Shown: positions 44,510 through 54,197, counted from the stretch's first letter. The stretch: 64,000 nt of DNA from GJ-E10 sp035625725 (GCA_035625725.1 DASPPB010000071.1:1-64000); one strand, 5' to 3'. Notes: generated from the sequence alone by a model not told the origin. Numbers and translations: made by a program.

Positions 44510-45970
44510 ATGATGAGAGTGACCCTTACGCGTTTGCTTTTCGTTGCGCTGCTGGCCGCCTCGGCACAGATCACGAGCGCGCAATCGGCCACCATGCCGG
44601 ATTTCGCTGACCTGGTCGAGCGCACCGCGCCGGCAGTCGTGAACATCCGCACGGCCGCAAAGGTGACCGTCTCCGGCTCGGGGCAGCAGCAGATTCCGGA
44701 ACTCGACGAAAACGATCCCTTCTACGAATTCTTCCATCGGTTCTTCCCCCCGCAACCTGGCCCGGGCCAGCGGCCCGGCCCGGTGCCGCGAGCGCCGCGT
44801 GGCGAACAAGAAATTCCTCGCGGAGTGGGATCTGGATTTCTGATTTCGTCCGACGGCTACCTGCTTACCAACCACCATGTCGTCGAAGGTGCGGACGAAA
44901 TCACCGTGACACTCCCGGACAAGCGCGAGTTCAAGGGAAAACTCATCGGGTCGGATCCTCGCACCGATGTGGCGCTCGTGAAAATCGATGGCGGAACGGA
45001 TCTGCCGACGCTCAAGATCGGAGATCCGGCAAAACTGCGCGTCGGCGAGTGGGTGATCGCAATTGGCTCGCCGTTTAACCTGCAAAATATGGTGACGGCC
45101 GGGATTGTCAGCGCCAAGAGCCGGGAGACGGGAGAATTGCTGCCGTTTATTCAGACCGACGCGGCCGTAAATCCGGGCAACTCGGGCGGTCCGCTGATCA
45201 ATATGCGCGGCGAGGTTGTCGGGATCAATTCGCAGATCTTCACGACGTCGGGTTCGTACGCGGGCATTTCGTTTGCCATACCGATCGATGAGGCGCAGAA
45301 GATCGCCAAGATCTTGCGCACCCAGGGCAAGGTGGTGCGCGGCAAGATCGGCGTGCTCATTGGGGAGGTCACGCGCGAAGTCGCCGAAGCCATCGGGCTG
45401 CCCAAGGCTGCGGGCGCGGCGGTATCGAGCGTGGAGGCTGAGGGCCCAGCCGAGAAGGCGGGAATGCAGCCCGGGGATGTGATCATCAAGTATGACGGTA
45501 AGCCGGTCGAAAGTTCGGCCGACTTGCGTCGCATGGTCGCTTCAACGGCGCCCGGTACGAAGGTGACGACGACGGTCTGGCGCGATGGGGCCCCGCACGA
45601 TCTGCTGGTCACCGTGGGAGAAATGCCGCAGGAGGTTGCACGGCCCGGATTTCGAGGTTCAGCACCCGGGAAGGCGCCCGAGGGTCACCCCGACGTTCTG
45701 GGCCTTGTCGTGAGCGATCTCACCGCAGCGCAGCTCAAGGAGCTTCACATCGAAGGCGGCGCCGTCCGGGTGGAAAGCGTAGAGGGCGCTGCCGCGGCGG
45801 CGGGACTGCAGCCGGGCGATTTGATTCTTAGCGTGAACGTGAGTCATGTGAAGAATACCAAGGAATTCAATGACTTGGTTGGTAAGCTCAACTTGAAAAA
45901 GCCCGTCGCCCTGCTAGTGCGGCGGGGTGATCAGTCGCAGCGCGTAATTCTGAAGGTGGCGGAGAACTAA
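44510..45970 (+). CDS. mucD: periplasmic serine protease DegP/MucD
   Basis: A 486-residue HtrA-family protease-chaperone. The signal peptide ends near TSAQS. The trypsin-like domain has the triad His123 (NHHVV), Asp153 (RTDVALVK) and Ser225 (GNSGGPL), followed by two PDZ domains (about 285-380 and 400-480). A Pro/Gly/Arg-rich loop lies at about 80-105. Two ATG codons stand in tandem at 44510 and 44513. As in AlgU systems, it is the last gene of the sigma-E operon. A pyrimidine tract (44471-44488) separates it from rseB. Confidence 0.95.
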   Translation: MMRVTLTRLLFVALLAASAQITSAQSATMPDFADLVERTAPAVVNIRTAAKVTVSGSGQQQIPELDENDPFYEFFHRFFPPQPGPGQRPGPVPRAPRGEQEIPRGVGSGFLISSDGYLLTNHHVVEGADEITVTLPDKREFKGKLIGSDPRTDVALVKIDGGTDLPTLKIGDPAKLRVGEWVIAIGSPFNLQNMVTAGIVSAKSRETGELLPFIQTDAAVNPGNSGGPLINMRGEVVGINSQIFTTSGSYAGISFAIPIDEAQKIAKILRTQGKVVRGKIGVLIGEVTREVAEAIGLPKAAGAAVSSVEAEGPAEKAGMQPGDVIIKYDGKPVESSADLRRMVASTAPGTKVTTTVWRDGAPHDLLVTVGEMPQEVARPGFRGSAPGKAPEGHPDVLGLVVSDLTAAQLKELHIEGGAVRVESVEGAAAAAGLQPGDLILSVNVSHVKNTKEFNDLVGKLNLKKPVALLVRRGDQSQRVILKVAEN

Positions 45971-46128
45971 GGAGGCGTGCGCGTCGACGGGTTAAAATCG
46001 GCGCTTTTGTGTGCCCGGACGCAGGGGGTGAGATCACGGTCTCGCCCCCTTGTGTTGTGCGCAGGCAAGATGCGGCGGCGAGCCGCGCGGAGCCATGGCC
46101 CACGCCGGCTCTGATCCCGTCACCCAAT

Positions 46129-47922
46129 ATGCTTCAAATCCGCAACTTTTCCATCATCGCGCACATCGACCATGGCAAATCCACGCTGGCCGACCGATTG
46201 ATCCAGCGTTGCGGCGGCTTGGCCGAGCGCGAGATTCGCGACCAGGTTCTGGACTCGATGGACCTCGAGCGCGAGCGCGGAATCACGATCAAGGCCCAGA
46301 CGGCGGCCCTGAACTACGTGGCGCGCGACGGCAAGAGCTACAACTTGAATCTCATCGATACGCCCGGACACGTCGATTTTTCCTACGAAGTGAGCCGCTC
46401 CCTGTCGGCGTGCGAAGGCGCGCTTCTGGTGGTCGACGCCTCGCAAGGTGTCGAGGCGCAGACCGTGGCCAACTGCTACACGGCCATCGAGCTGGGTGTC
46501 GAAGTCATCCCGGTGCTCAACAAAATGGACCTGCCGCAGGCCAACGCCGAGCAGGCAAAGGTCGAAATCGAGGACGTGATCGGCATCGACGCGCACGACG
46601 CGATTCTTTGCAGTGCCAAGACGGGCTTGGGGGTTGAGGAAATTCTCGAGCGGATCATCGAGCGAGTTCCGCCGCCACGGGGCGAGCTGGACGCACCGCT
46701 TCAGGCGCTGGTGATCGACTCGTGGTTCGACAATTACGTGGGTGTTGTCATTCTCGTGCGTGTCGTCAACGGGGTGTTGCGACCCAAGGACAAGGTGCTG
46801 TTGATGGCCACAGGTGCGGTGCACCTGTGCGAGCAGGTGGGTGTGTTTACGCCCAAGTCGCAGACGCGCGCGCAACTGGCCGCGGGCGAGGTGGGCTTTG
46901 TGGTAGCGGGGATCAAGGAATTGCGCGATGCGCGGGTTGGCGACACGCTCACATCGTCGCCGCGCGGGGCCGACCGACCGCTGGCGGGGTTCAAGGAAGC
47001 CAAGCCGCAGGTCTTTGCCGGACTGTTTCCGGTGGAGGCGAACCAGTACGAGGCGCTGCGCGACGCGCTGACGAAACTGCAGCTCAACGATTCGGCGTTG
47101 CAGTTTGAGCCGGAAGTCTCCCAGGCACTGGGCTTTGGCTTTCGCTGCGGATTTCTGGGCTTGCTGCACATGGACATCGTGCAGGAGCGCCTGGAGCGCG
47201 AATACCACATGGAGCTCATAACGACGGCGCCTTCCGTCGTCTACGAGGTCTTGCTGCGGGACGGCAAGCTCGTGCGGGTGGAAAACCCCTCCAAGATGCC
47301 CGATCCGGCGAAGATCGAGCAGATCCGCGAGCCGATCGTGCGCGTGACGATTTTCGTGCCCCAGGAGTACGTCGGGGCGGTGATCACGCTGTGCACGGGC
47401 AAGCGCGGCGTGCAGATCAACATGTCCTACCACGGCCGTCAGGTCCACCTGGTGTACGAACTGCCGCTGGCGGAAATCGTCCTGGACTTTTTCGACCGGC
47501 TCAAGTCCGTCTCGCGCGGATACGCGTCCATGGACTATGAATTTTGCGAGTACCGGCCGGCTGACGTAGTCAAGGTTGACTTGCTCATCAACGGGGAACG
47601 GGTCGACGCCTTGTCGGTTATCGTGCACCGGGCTAATTCAGCCCATCGGGGGCGTGAACTCGCCGCTAAGATGCGCGAACTCATCCCGCGGCAGATGTTC
47701 GATGTAGCCATTCAGGCCGCAATCGGCGCCAATATCATCGCCCGGGAAAACGTAAAGGCGCTGCGCAAAAACGTCCTGGCCAAGTGCTACGGCGGCGACA
47801 TCACTCGCAAGCGCAAGCTGTTGGAAAAACAAAAAGCCGGCAAGAAGCGGATGAAACAGGTCGGCAGTGTCGAGATACCGCAGGAGGCCTTTCTGGCGAT
47901 CTTGCAGGTGGAGGACAAATGA
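46129..47922 (+). CDS. lepA: elongation factor 4 (LepA)
   Basis: A 597-residue ribosome-dependent GTPase. G1 is AHIDHGKST near residue 11, G2 lies in RGITIKAQT, G3 is DTPGHVDF and G4 is NKMD; the LepA C-terminal domain includes KCYGGDITRKRKLLEKQ. The frame is open further upstream, but the ATG at 46129 gives the canonical start MLQIRNFSIIAHID. TAAAAT at 45993 may be a -10 box. It overlaps lepB by four bases, the conserved arrangement. Confidence 0.97.
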   Translation: MLQIRNFSIIAHIDHGKSTLADRLIQRCGGLAEREIRDQVLDSMDLERERGITIKAQTAALNYVARDGKSYNLNLIDTPGHVDFSYEVSRSLSACEGALLVVDASQGVEAQTVANCYTAIELGVEVIPVLNKMDLPQANAEQAKVEIEDVIGIDAHDAILCSAKTGLGVEEILERIIERVPPPRGELDAPLQALVIDSWFDNYVGVVILVRVVNGVLRPKDKVLLMATGAVHLCEQVGVFTPKSQTRAQLAAGEVGFVVAGIKELRDARVGDTLTSSPRGADRPLAGFKEAKPQVFAGLFPVEANQYEALRDALTKLQLNDSALQFEPEVSQALGFGFRCGFLGLLHMDIVQERLEREYHMELITTAPSVVYEVLLRDGKLVRVENPSKMPDPAKIEQIREPIVRVTIFVPQEYVGAVITLCTGKRGVQINMSYHGRQVHLVYELPLAEIVLDFFDRLKSVSRGYASMDYEFCEYRPADVVKVDLLINGERVDALSVIVHRANSAHRGRELAAKMRELIPRQMFDVAIQAAIGANIIARENVKALRKNVLAKCYGGDITRKRKLLEKQKAGKKRMKQVGSVEIPQEAFLAILQVEDK

Positions 47923-48884
47923 ATGCATTGACTGCCGTCATCCTGGGGCTCTTGGGCGCGTACGTGCTGGCCATGATCGCCGGGTTCGTGCCCACTGACT
48001 TTGCGTTGTTCTTGTTTCTGAGCACAGTTGTGAGCGGCGTGTATTTTGCCGCCGAATACGCGCTGTTTGCGCCGCGGAGGCGAAGTGCGGCCGCGCAGGA
48101 ACTCGCCGAATTCGATGGGCGCAACCAGGCCGCCCGCGAAGCGGATCCGGATCGCGTTGCCAAGGAACGCCATGCATTGGAGGAGCGCATGGCCGCCCGC
48201 CCCTGGTGGCTGGAGTACACCGCGGGCTTTTTTCCGGTCATCGCCCTCGTGTTTTTGTTGCGATCATTTCTCTACGAGCCGTTTCGCATTCCCTCGGGCT
48301 CAATGATCCCGACGCTGCAAATCGGCGACCTCATTTTGGTCAACAAGTTCGAGTACGGGATCCGCTTGCCGATCGTGAACTGGACGGTCATCGAAGTCGG
48401 CCATCCGAAACGGGGCGACGTCATCGTCTTTCGGTACCCCCACGATCCGACCCAGGACTACATCAAGCGCGTGATCGGCTTGCCCGGCGATCGGGTCGAA
48501 TATCGTAACCACGAGCTCCGGATCAACGGCGCCCCCGTGGCGCTCCTCCCCATGGATCGCTACTACGATCCGGCCCGTATGCAAACCTATGAGCAATTCA
48601 TCGAAAAAATAGATTCGATCGATCACCGTGTCATCATGTTGGATGGAAATGGGGTGCAAATACGTGCTGCAGCGCAGCATACAAATCCCGACGCTTGCGT
48701 CTACAGTGACGGAGGCGTGGCTTGCAAGGTTCCCCGGGGCAGTTACTTCGTCATGGGCGACAATCGCGATAACAGCGAGGACAGCCGCTTCTGGGGTTTC
48801 GTGCCGGATCGCAACATCGTCGGGCACGCGTTTTTCATTTGGATGAATTTTGGCAATGTTCGACGAATCGGTAGCTTCAAATAG
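47919..48884 (+). CDS. lepB: signal peptidase I
   Basis: A 321-residue inner-membrane peptidase that removes signal peptides from exported proteins. Two transmembrane segments (about 4-23 and 28-50, plus the anchor near 107-122) precede the periplasmic catalytic domain, with Ser128 in PSGSMIPTL and Lys183 in DYIKRVIGLPGD. MGDNRDNSEDSRFWG is the closing box. The start overlaps lepA and has GGAGG upstream. The 3' end overlaps the annotated start of the next gene. Confidence 0.96.
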   Translation: MNALTAVILGLLGAYVLAMIAGFVPTDFALFLFLSTVVSGVYFAAEYALFAPRRRSAAAQELAEFDGRNQAAREADPDRVAKERHALEERMAARPWWLEYTAGFFPVIALVFLLRSFLYEPFRIPSGSMIPTLQIGDLILVNKFEYGIRLPIVNWTVIEVGHPKRGDVIVFRYPHDPTQDYIKRVIGLPGDRVEYRNHELRINGAPVALLPMDRYYDPARMQTYEQFIEKIDSIDHRVIMLDGNGVQIRAAAQHTNPDACVYSDGGVACKVPRGSYFVMGDNRDNSEDSRFWGFVPDRNIVGHAFFIWMNFGNVRRIGSFK

Positions 48885-49296
48885 CGCAGGGGCGGCACGC
48901 AAATTGAGCGGCCGCAGCATCTCGAGGGCCACGCATCAGCGCGGGCTGAGCCTGGTCAGCCTGATCTTCGTCGGCGTGATCGTGGTCATCTTGCTCACCA
49001 TCGGAATGAAAATCGTGCCCGCGCTCTCCGAGTATCTGGCGGTCGAGCGCGCGGTGCAGAAAGTCGCGAGTGAAGGGCAGACCGTGCCCGACATCCGTCA
49101 CGCCTTTGACCGGTATGCGACGGTCGACGATATCAAATCGATCACGGGCAAGGACCTGGACATCACCAAGGACGGCGAACGCATCGTCGTCTCCTACTCG
49201 TATTCGTACTCCGTGCCCGTGCTGGACAATGTGCGCATCGTGATCGATTTTTCGGGCTCGAATCGTGACCATCCCGGACGGGTCGCGCAGCCGTGA
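48856..49296 (+). CDS. DUF4845 membrane protein
   Basis: A 146-residue protein of the DUF4845 family, regularly encoded between lepB and rnc in betaproteobacteria. A type-IV-pilin-like N-terminal helix (RGLSLVSLIFVGVIVVILLT) is followed by a small soluble domain. The function is unknown. The ATG at 48856 overlaps lepB by 29 bases and lacks a ribosome-binding site; a TTG at 48904, after AGGGGCGG, would match the length of homologues better. Confidence 0.8.
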   Translation: MFDESVASNSAGAARKLSGRSISRATHQRGLSLVSLIFVGVIVVILLTIGMKIVPALSEYLAVERAVQKVASEGQTVPDIRHAFDRYATVDDIKSITGKDLDITKDGERIVVSYSYSYSVPVLDNVRIVIDFSGSNRDHPGRVAQP

Positions 49297-49317
49297 GCGG
49301 GATTTTTCCGTCAAATC

Positions 49318-50148
49318 ATGAACTTGTCCGCGCTTGAAGAGCGCCTTCAGTACAAGTTTAAGAGCGGCGAGCTGCTGCAGCAGGCCGTTACCCATCGTTC
49401 GCACGGGGTGGTGCACAACGAACGCCTAGAGTTTCTCGGTGACTCGGTTCTGAACTGCGTGGTTGCGCAACTGCTGTTTTCGAAATATGCCCGCATGGAC
49501 GAGGGCGATCTTTCTCGTATCCGCGCCAATCTGGTCAAGCAGCAATCACTCTCGGAGATCGCCGAGCGTTTGGGTCTGAGCGACTTTTTGCGTCTGGGCG
49601 AAGGCGAGATGAAAAGCGGGGGCTTTCGCCGACCCTCGATCCTTGCCGACACGATGGAAGCCGTATTTGGTGCGGTTTTCGTCGATGGTGGCTTCGAAGG
49701 AGCGCGGGAAGTCATTGGGCGGCTGTTCGAACCCGTGCTCAAGCAGGTCGATCCCAAGACCCTGGGCAAGGACAGCAAGACACTGCTGCAGGAGTATCTG
49801 CAGGCCAAAGGCCTGCCGCTGCCCGTGTACAAGGTGGTGGAGACCCGGGGCGCCGCGCACAACCAGGAATTTGAGGTTGAATGCGCGATACCAAAGCTCG
49901 ACGTTGGGGTGCGCGGGAGCGGGCGCAGCCGACGCGGCGCCGAACAGTCGGCGGCCAAGCACGCTTTAGAGGCGGCGCAGGCGGCCGCGCAGGCGCTGCG
50001 ACGGGCCAAACGCAAGGGTGCTGCGGTTGCGGTTGCGGCTGCGGCCGGCGCGACACCCGAGTCCGCCACCGGCGACGGCGGGGCGCCGTCCGTCAAAACG
50101 GCGGCTGCCGAAGCCGGTGCCGCCACCGAGTCGGCTCCGCCCGGCTGA
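49318..50148 (+). CDS. rnc: ribonuclease III
   Basis: A 276-residue double-strand-specific endoribonuclease for rRNA processing. The catalytic signature NERLEFLGDSVL is near residue 38, and the second metal ligands lie in DTMEAVFGAVFVDGG. The double-stranded RNA-binding domain spans about 155-225. About 50 Ala-rich, low-complexity residues follow, which makes it longer than the 226-residue E. coli enzyme. It begins the rnc-era-recO-pdxJ-acpS-nagZ series. Confidence 0.95.
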   Translation: MNLSALEERLQYKFKSGELLQQAVTHRSHGVVHNERLEFLGDSVLNCVVAQLLFSKYARMDEGDLSRIRANLVKQQSLSEIAERLGLSDFLRLGEGEMKSGGFRRPSILADTMEAVFGAVFVDGGFEGAREVIGRLFEPVLKQVDPKTLGKDSKTLLQEYLQAKGLPLPVYKVVETRGAAHNQEFEVECAIPKLDVGVRGSGRSRRGAEQSAAKHALEAAQAAAQALRRAKRKGAAVAVAAAAGATPESATGDGGAPSVKTAAAEAGAATESAPPG

Positions 50149-50156
50149 TTCTGGCG

Positions 50157-51134
50157 ATGCACACCTCGCCGGAGGCGCCCGCGTTTCGCGCGGGCATGAT
50201 CGCTATTGTCGGGCGGCCTAACGTCGGAAAGTCAACGCTGGTCAACGCGTTGGTCGGATCTCACGTCTCGATTACTTCGAGCAAACCGCAAACGACGCGC
50301 CACCGGGTTCTCGGAGTCCTCACGCGCCGCGAAACCCAGTTCGTGTTCGTCGATACGCCGGGGCTACAGCATCGGCACAGAAACTTGCTGACACGGCGCA
50401 TGAACGCCGGCGTCGACGCCGCGATTCATGGCGTCGACGCAATCGTGATGGTCATTGATGCGCACGGCTGGCACGAGGACGATGAGGCCGTTTTGCGGCT
50501 GCTGCCCCGTCCCCGCGGGCAAGACACCGAGGAGGGCGCAGGTGCCGCCGGCGGCGCGGCGGCCAGGCCCGCAAGTTCCGTCGTTCTGGCTTTGAACAAG
50601 ACTGATACCTTGCGCGACAAGACGCAACTGCTGCCCTTGATGGACAGTGCCCGAAAGCGCTATCCGTTTGCCGCCATCGTGCCCGTGAGTGCCGCGCGTG
50701 GCTGGCAGCTCGACGATTTGCTCGAGGCGGTGCGTGCCCTGCTGCCCGCGGGCATGGCGCTGTTCGACGAGGATCAGATCACCGATCGCAGCGTGCGGTT
50801 TCTGGCCGCGGAACTGCTGCGGGAGCAGGCCTTTCGACTGCTGGGCGATGAGCTGCCCTATGGGCTGGCGGTCACCATCGAGAACTGGGATGAGTCCGAA
50901 GGGCGCGCGGTTGTCTCGGCGCAGATCCTCGTCGAGCGCGAATCCCAGCGCGCCATCGTCATTGGCGCGGGCGGCGCGAAGCTGCGCGAGATCGGGCGCA
51001 AGGCGCGTCTGGCCATGCAGCGGTTGCTGGGCAAGCCGGTCTTTTTGCAGACTCACGTGCGGGTTGCCGCTGGCTGGAGCAACAACGCTCGCTCGCTCGA
51101 CCGCCTCGGGGTGCAGGCGCCCCAGCGCCCATGA
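50157..51134 (+). CDS. era: GTPase Era
   Basis: A 325-residue GTPase for 30S subunit maturation. G1 is GRPNVGKS (19-26), G3 is DTPG, G4 is NKTD (147-150), and the KH domain has VIGAGGAKLREIGRKARLAM. Between the third and fourth G motifs, residues 118-140 form an extra Ala/Gly-rich loop absent from E. coli Era. The ATG at 50157 lies eight bases after rnc; the stop overlaps recO (ATGA). Confidence 0.95.
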   Translation: MHTSPEAPAFRAGMIAIVGRPNVGKSTLVNALVGSHVSITSSKPQTTRHRVLGVLTRRETQFVFVDTPGLQHRHRNLLTRRMNAGVDAAIHGVDAIVMVIDAHGWHEDDEAVLRLLPRPRGQDTEEGAGAAGGAAARPASSVVLALNKTDTLRDKTQLLPLMDSARKRYPFAAIVPVSAARGWQLDDLLEAVRALLPAGMALFDEDQITDRSVRFLAAELLREQAFRLLGDELPYGLAVTIENWDESEGRAVVSAQILVERESQRAIVIGAGGAKLREIGRKARLAMQRLLGKPVFLQTHVRVAAGWSNNARSLDRLGVQAPQRP

Positions 51135-51904
51135 GCACCGAAGCGCCGGCCGGGACGCCTGGGTTTCGTCCGCGCCGCTTCTCCGATTCGCGGGTCGACC
51201 AGCAGCCCGCCTTTGTTCTGCATTCCTACGCCTGGCGCGAGACGAGCTTGATTGTCGACGTTCTGACTCGCGATCATGGGCGCGTCGCGTTGGTCGCACG
51301 CGGAGCCAAACGGCCGACGTCGCAATTTCGCGGTTTGCTCGCGCCGTTTTCGCCGATTGCGGTGTCGTGGAGCGGGCGCGCGGAAATTAAGTCGCTGGTG
51401 CGAGCCGAATGGGTCGGCGGGCTGGCGCCACTGCGCGGTGACGAGCTGCTCAGTGCCTTTTACCTCAACGAGCTGCTCGTGCGGCTCGTCGCCCGGGGAG
51501 ATCCGCACGAGGCTTTGTTCTTTTCGTATGCGCGCGCGCTGCGGGCCCTCTCGCTCGACGCGGCGCGGCAAGAGCAGTCACTGCGCGGCTTCGAGCTCGA
51601 TCTGCTCCGGGAGATCGGTGTGGCACCGTCATTTGAGACCTCAAGCGACGGCGTTCCGATCGATCCGGATGCCTGGTATCGGGTTGACCCAGAGCACGGA
51701 GTACGGTGTGTGGCCGAACAAGCCGCGCGCGGCGCCGAGTATTGCGTGCGCGGTCAGACCATGCAGGCGCTTGCGCGACGCGACCTTGCCGCGGTGGCGC
51801 AAGCCGCCGACGCGCGCGCCTTGCTGCGTCAGTTGATCGGCTACCATCTGCACGGTCGGCCGCTAAATACGCACCGCATTTTGTCGGACTTGCGCAACCT
51901 GTGA
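51131..51904 (+). CDS. recO: DNA repair protein RecO
   Basis: A 257-residue mediator that loads RecA with RecF/RecR. The N-terminal OB fold begins with AFVLHSYAWRETSLIVDVLT and GRVALVARGAKR, followed by the helical domain (LLSAFYLNELLVRLVARGDPH) typical of RecO. The ATG overlaps era by four bases. No zinc-binding cysteine set is evident, as in many proteobacterial RecO proteins. Confidence 0.92.
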   Translation: MSTEAPAGTPGFRPRRFSDSRVDQQPAFVLHSYAWRETSLIVDVLTRDHGRVALVARGAKRPTSQFRGLLAPFSPIAVSWSGRAEIKSLVRAEWVGGLAPLRGDELLSAFYLNELLVRLVARGDPHEALFFSYARALRALSLDAARQEQSLRGFELDLLREIGVAPSFETSSDGVPIDPDAWYRVDPEHGVRCVAEQAARGAEYCVRGQTMQALARRDLAAVAQAADARALLRQLIGYHLHGRPLNTHRILSDLRNL

Positions 51905-51906
51905 AG

Positions 51907-52680
51907 ATGACCGCATTGAGCGTTAACCTGAACCGCGTTGCGTTGCTGCGCAATTCGCGACCGCTGCACATTCCGAGTGTCACCCACGCCGCGACGCTCG
52001 TGCTGGAGGCTGGCGCCGATGGCATCACGTTGCACCCCCGTCCCGATGAGCGCCATGTGCGACCGGCCGATGTGCGCGAAGTTGCGCAACTGTTGCGCCA
52101 ATGGCCCAACGTGGAGTACAACCTCGAGGGCAATCCGCTGCACCAGCTCATGGAGCATGTGCAAGCTGTGCGCCCCGCCCAGTGCACCTTCGTTCCCGAC
52201 GCGATCGATGCGGCGACGTCGGACCACGGCTGGGACTTGCGGCGCGACGGCGAGCGGCTGCGCCCGCTCATTGTCCAGGCGCACGACCGCGGGGCGCGCG
52301 TGAGCCTGTTCATGGATCCGGAGCCCGAACAGATGGCGCTTGCCCGCGCGCTGGGCGCGGATCGCGTCGAACTCTATACGGAGCCCTATGCGCGGGCGCA
52401 CGGCACGGCAGCGCAATCGGCAAGCCTGGAGCGCTACCGGGTTGCGGCCGAGGCTGCGCTGCGCGCCGGCCTCGAGGTCAATGCCGGACACGATCTGAAT
52501 TTGTTGAATCTCCGGGACTTTCTGCGCGCAGTTCCCGGCGTGCGAGAAGTGTCGATCGGGCACGCGCTGATCAGCGATGCGCTCGAATTCGGCCTGGCTC
52601 ACACGGTACGCCTCTACCAGGCGCAGATCCGCCAGGCCGAGGTAGCGTGGCTTTGCGCCGCGGGCGAAGGAGCGCGATGA
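51907..52680 (+). CDS. pdxJ: pyridoxine 5'-phosphate synthase
   Basis: A 257-residue TIM-barrel enzyme that condenses 1-deoxyxylulose 5-phosphate with 3-amino-2-oxopropyl phosphate to form pyridoxine phosphate. LSVNLNRVALLRNSR opens the chain; TLHPRPDERHV, FVPDA, SLFMDPE, ELYTEPYA and NAGHDLNLLNL are family motifs. The ATG at 51907 is preferred to the GTG at 51901, which would overlap recO. It overlaps acpS by four bases. Confidence 0.95.
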   Translation: MTALSVNLNRVALLRNSRPLHIPSVTHAATLVLEAGADGITLHPRPDERHVRPADVREVAQLLRQWPNVEYNLEGNPLHQLMEHVQAVRPAQCTFVPDAIDAATSDHGWDLRRDGERLRPLIVQAHDRGARVSLFMDPEPEQMALARALGADRVELYTEPYARAHGTAAQSASLERYRVAAEAALRAGLEVNAGHDLNLLNLRDFLRAVPGVREVSIGHALISDALEFGLAHTVRLYQAQIRQAEVAWLCAAGEGAR

Positions 52681-53087
52681 TCCTGGGCATCGGCACCGAC
52701 GCCATTGAAGTGGCGCGCATCGAGGCAGCCGTTGCGCGCCACGGCGAGCGCTTCGCGCAGCGAATTTTAGGTCCGCGGGAGTTGCGGGTGCATGCCGCGC
52801 GTACGGCGCGCTCGCCGCTGCGCGGCACGCTCTACCTGGCAACGCGCTTTGCTGCCAAGGAGGCCATCTCCAAGGCCCTGGGTCTGGGCATGCGCGGGCC
52901 GATGTACTGGCGTGCCGCACAGATCGTCAACTCGGCCTCCGGTCGACCCGAGGTCGTTGCCAGCGGAGCGTTGGCCGATTATCTGCGCGAGCGGCGCATC
53001 CGACTGCACGTATCGATTTCCGACCTGGACCGGCTCGCCTTGGCCTATGCCGTGGCCGAAACCGTGGGCGAGGGCCAGACCCTCTAA
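52677..53087 (+). CDS. acpS: holo-acyl carrier protein synthase
   Basis: A 136-residue phosphopantetheinyl transferase that activates the ACP encoded in the fab cluster. The two metal-binding motifs are GIGTDAIEVARIE near residue 4 and RFAAKEAISKALG near 57. The ATG overlaps pdxJ (ATGA) and has AAGGAG upstream. The stop shares a base with the nagZ start (TAATG). Confidence 0.95.
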   Translation: MILGIGTDAIEVARIEAAVARHGERFAQRILGPRELRVHAARTARSPLRGTLYLATRFAAKEAISKALGLGMRGPMYWRAAQIVNSASGRPEVVASGALADYLRERRIRLHVSISDLDRLALAYAVAETVGEGQTL

Positions 53088-54154
53088 TGCGCGGACCGCT
53101 CGTCATCGACATCTCGGGCACGCAGCTGCGCGAGGCCGAGCGCCGGCGGTTAGCGCACCCGTTAGTTGGTATGGTTATCTTATTTGCGCGCAATTACGAG
53201 TCCCCGGCGCAGCTTGTGCAATTGTGCGGCGAAATCCACGCGCTGCGCGATCCTCCGCTGCTCATTGCGGTCGATCACGAGGGCGGGCGGGTGCAGCGCT
53301 TTCGCAGGGGCTTCACGCACATACCGCCCATGAGTTCCTTCGGACGCCTCTGGGACCGCGACGTGCTCGGCGCATGCCGTGCTGCCCTGGCGGCGGGCTT
53401 TGTCTTGGGCGCCGAATTGCGCGCCCATGGGGTCGACATGACTTTTGCTCCCGTGCTCGACCTCGACTGGGCAAGGAGTTCGGTGATTGGGGACCGCGCC
53501 TTGCACAGCGATCCGCGCGTCGTGACCCTGCTCGCCAATCAGATCGGCTACGGCCTGGCGCTTGCGGGAACGAGCAACTGCGGCAAGCATTTTCCGGGGC
53601 ACGGCTGGGCGCTCGCAGATTCGCATACCGCACTGCCGACGGACGAACGCACCCTCGAGGAAATTGCACGCGCCGACGCCGCCCCGTACGGGTGGCTCGG
53701 CGTGGGATTGGATGCGGTTATGCTGGCGCATGTCGTCTACCCGGCGGTAGACCGACAAGCGGCGGGTTTTTCAAAGCGCTGGATCGGGGAGATTTTGCGC
53801 GAGCGCCTGGGATTTGCCGGGGCGGTCTTTAGCGACGACTTGTCCATGCGAGGCGCACGCGCGGCGGGCGACCTCCCGCAGTCGACCCGTGCCGCGCTGG
53901 CGGCCGGCTGCGATTTTGCGATCATCTGCAACGACGAGGTCGGAGTCGATCGGGTTCTGGACGAGTTGCAATGGACACCTTCGCGGTACTTTGGGGAGCG
54001 CGTGGAGCGACTCGTCCCGCGCACCGGCGCCTTGCCGGCGGCATCCCCGCTGCGCTCCGAGCGCTATGCGGGCGCGCTGCGCGATCTGCGCCTTGTCCAG
54101 GAGAGCGCGGCCCAGGGCGCCGCGGGAACGAACCTGCAGCCGGCCCGGTCCTAA
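53087..54154 (+). CDS. nagZ: beta-N-acetylhexosaminidase NagZ (family GH3)
   Basis: A 355-residue cytoplasmic enzyme that removes N-acetylglucosamine from muropeptides during cell-wall recycling. HEGGRVQRFRRGFTHIPPM, the motif KHFPGHGWALADSH near residue 167 and FSDDLSMRGA, which carries the nucleophile Asp, are all visible. It begins at TAATG, overlapping acpS. The 3' end is followed by uvrC after 43 bases. Confidence 0.95.
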   Translation: MRGPLVIDISGTQLREAERRRLAHPLVGMVILFARNYESPAQLVQLCGEIHALRDPPLLIAVDHEGGRVQRFRRGFTHIPPMSSFGRLWDRDVLGACRAALAAGFVLGAELRAHGVDMTFAPVLDLDWARSSVIGDRALHSDPRVVTLLANQIGYGLALAGTSNCGKHFPGHGWALADSHTALPTDERTLEEIARADAAPYGWLGVGLDAVMLAHVVYPAVDRQAAGFSKRWIGEILRERLGFAGAVFSDDLSMRGARAAGDLPQSTRAALAAGCDFAIICNDEVGVDRVLDELQWTPSRYFGERVERLVPRTGALPAASPLRSERYAGALRDLRLVQESAAQGAAGTNLQPARS

Positions 54155-54197
54155 TCGGATGCCCGCCGGCGGCTGGCGCAGTTACCCCTCGCTAGTT

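Noticed and set aside
46120..47628. A 502-codon minus-strand open frame opposite lepA
   Set aside because: It is a shadow frame with a composition typical of reverse-complement coding sequence.
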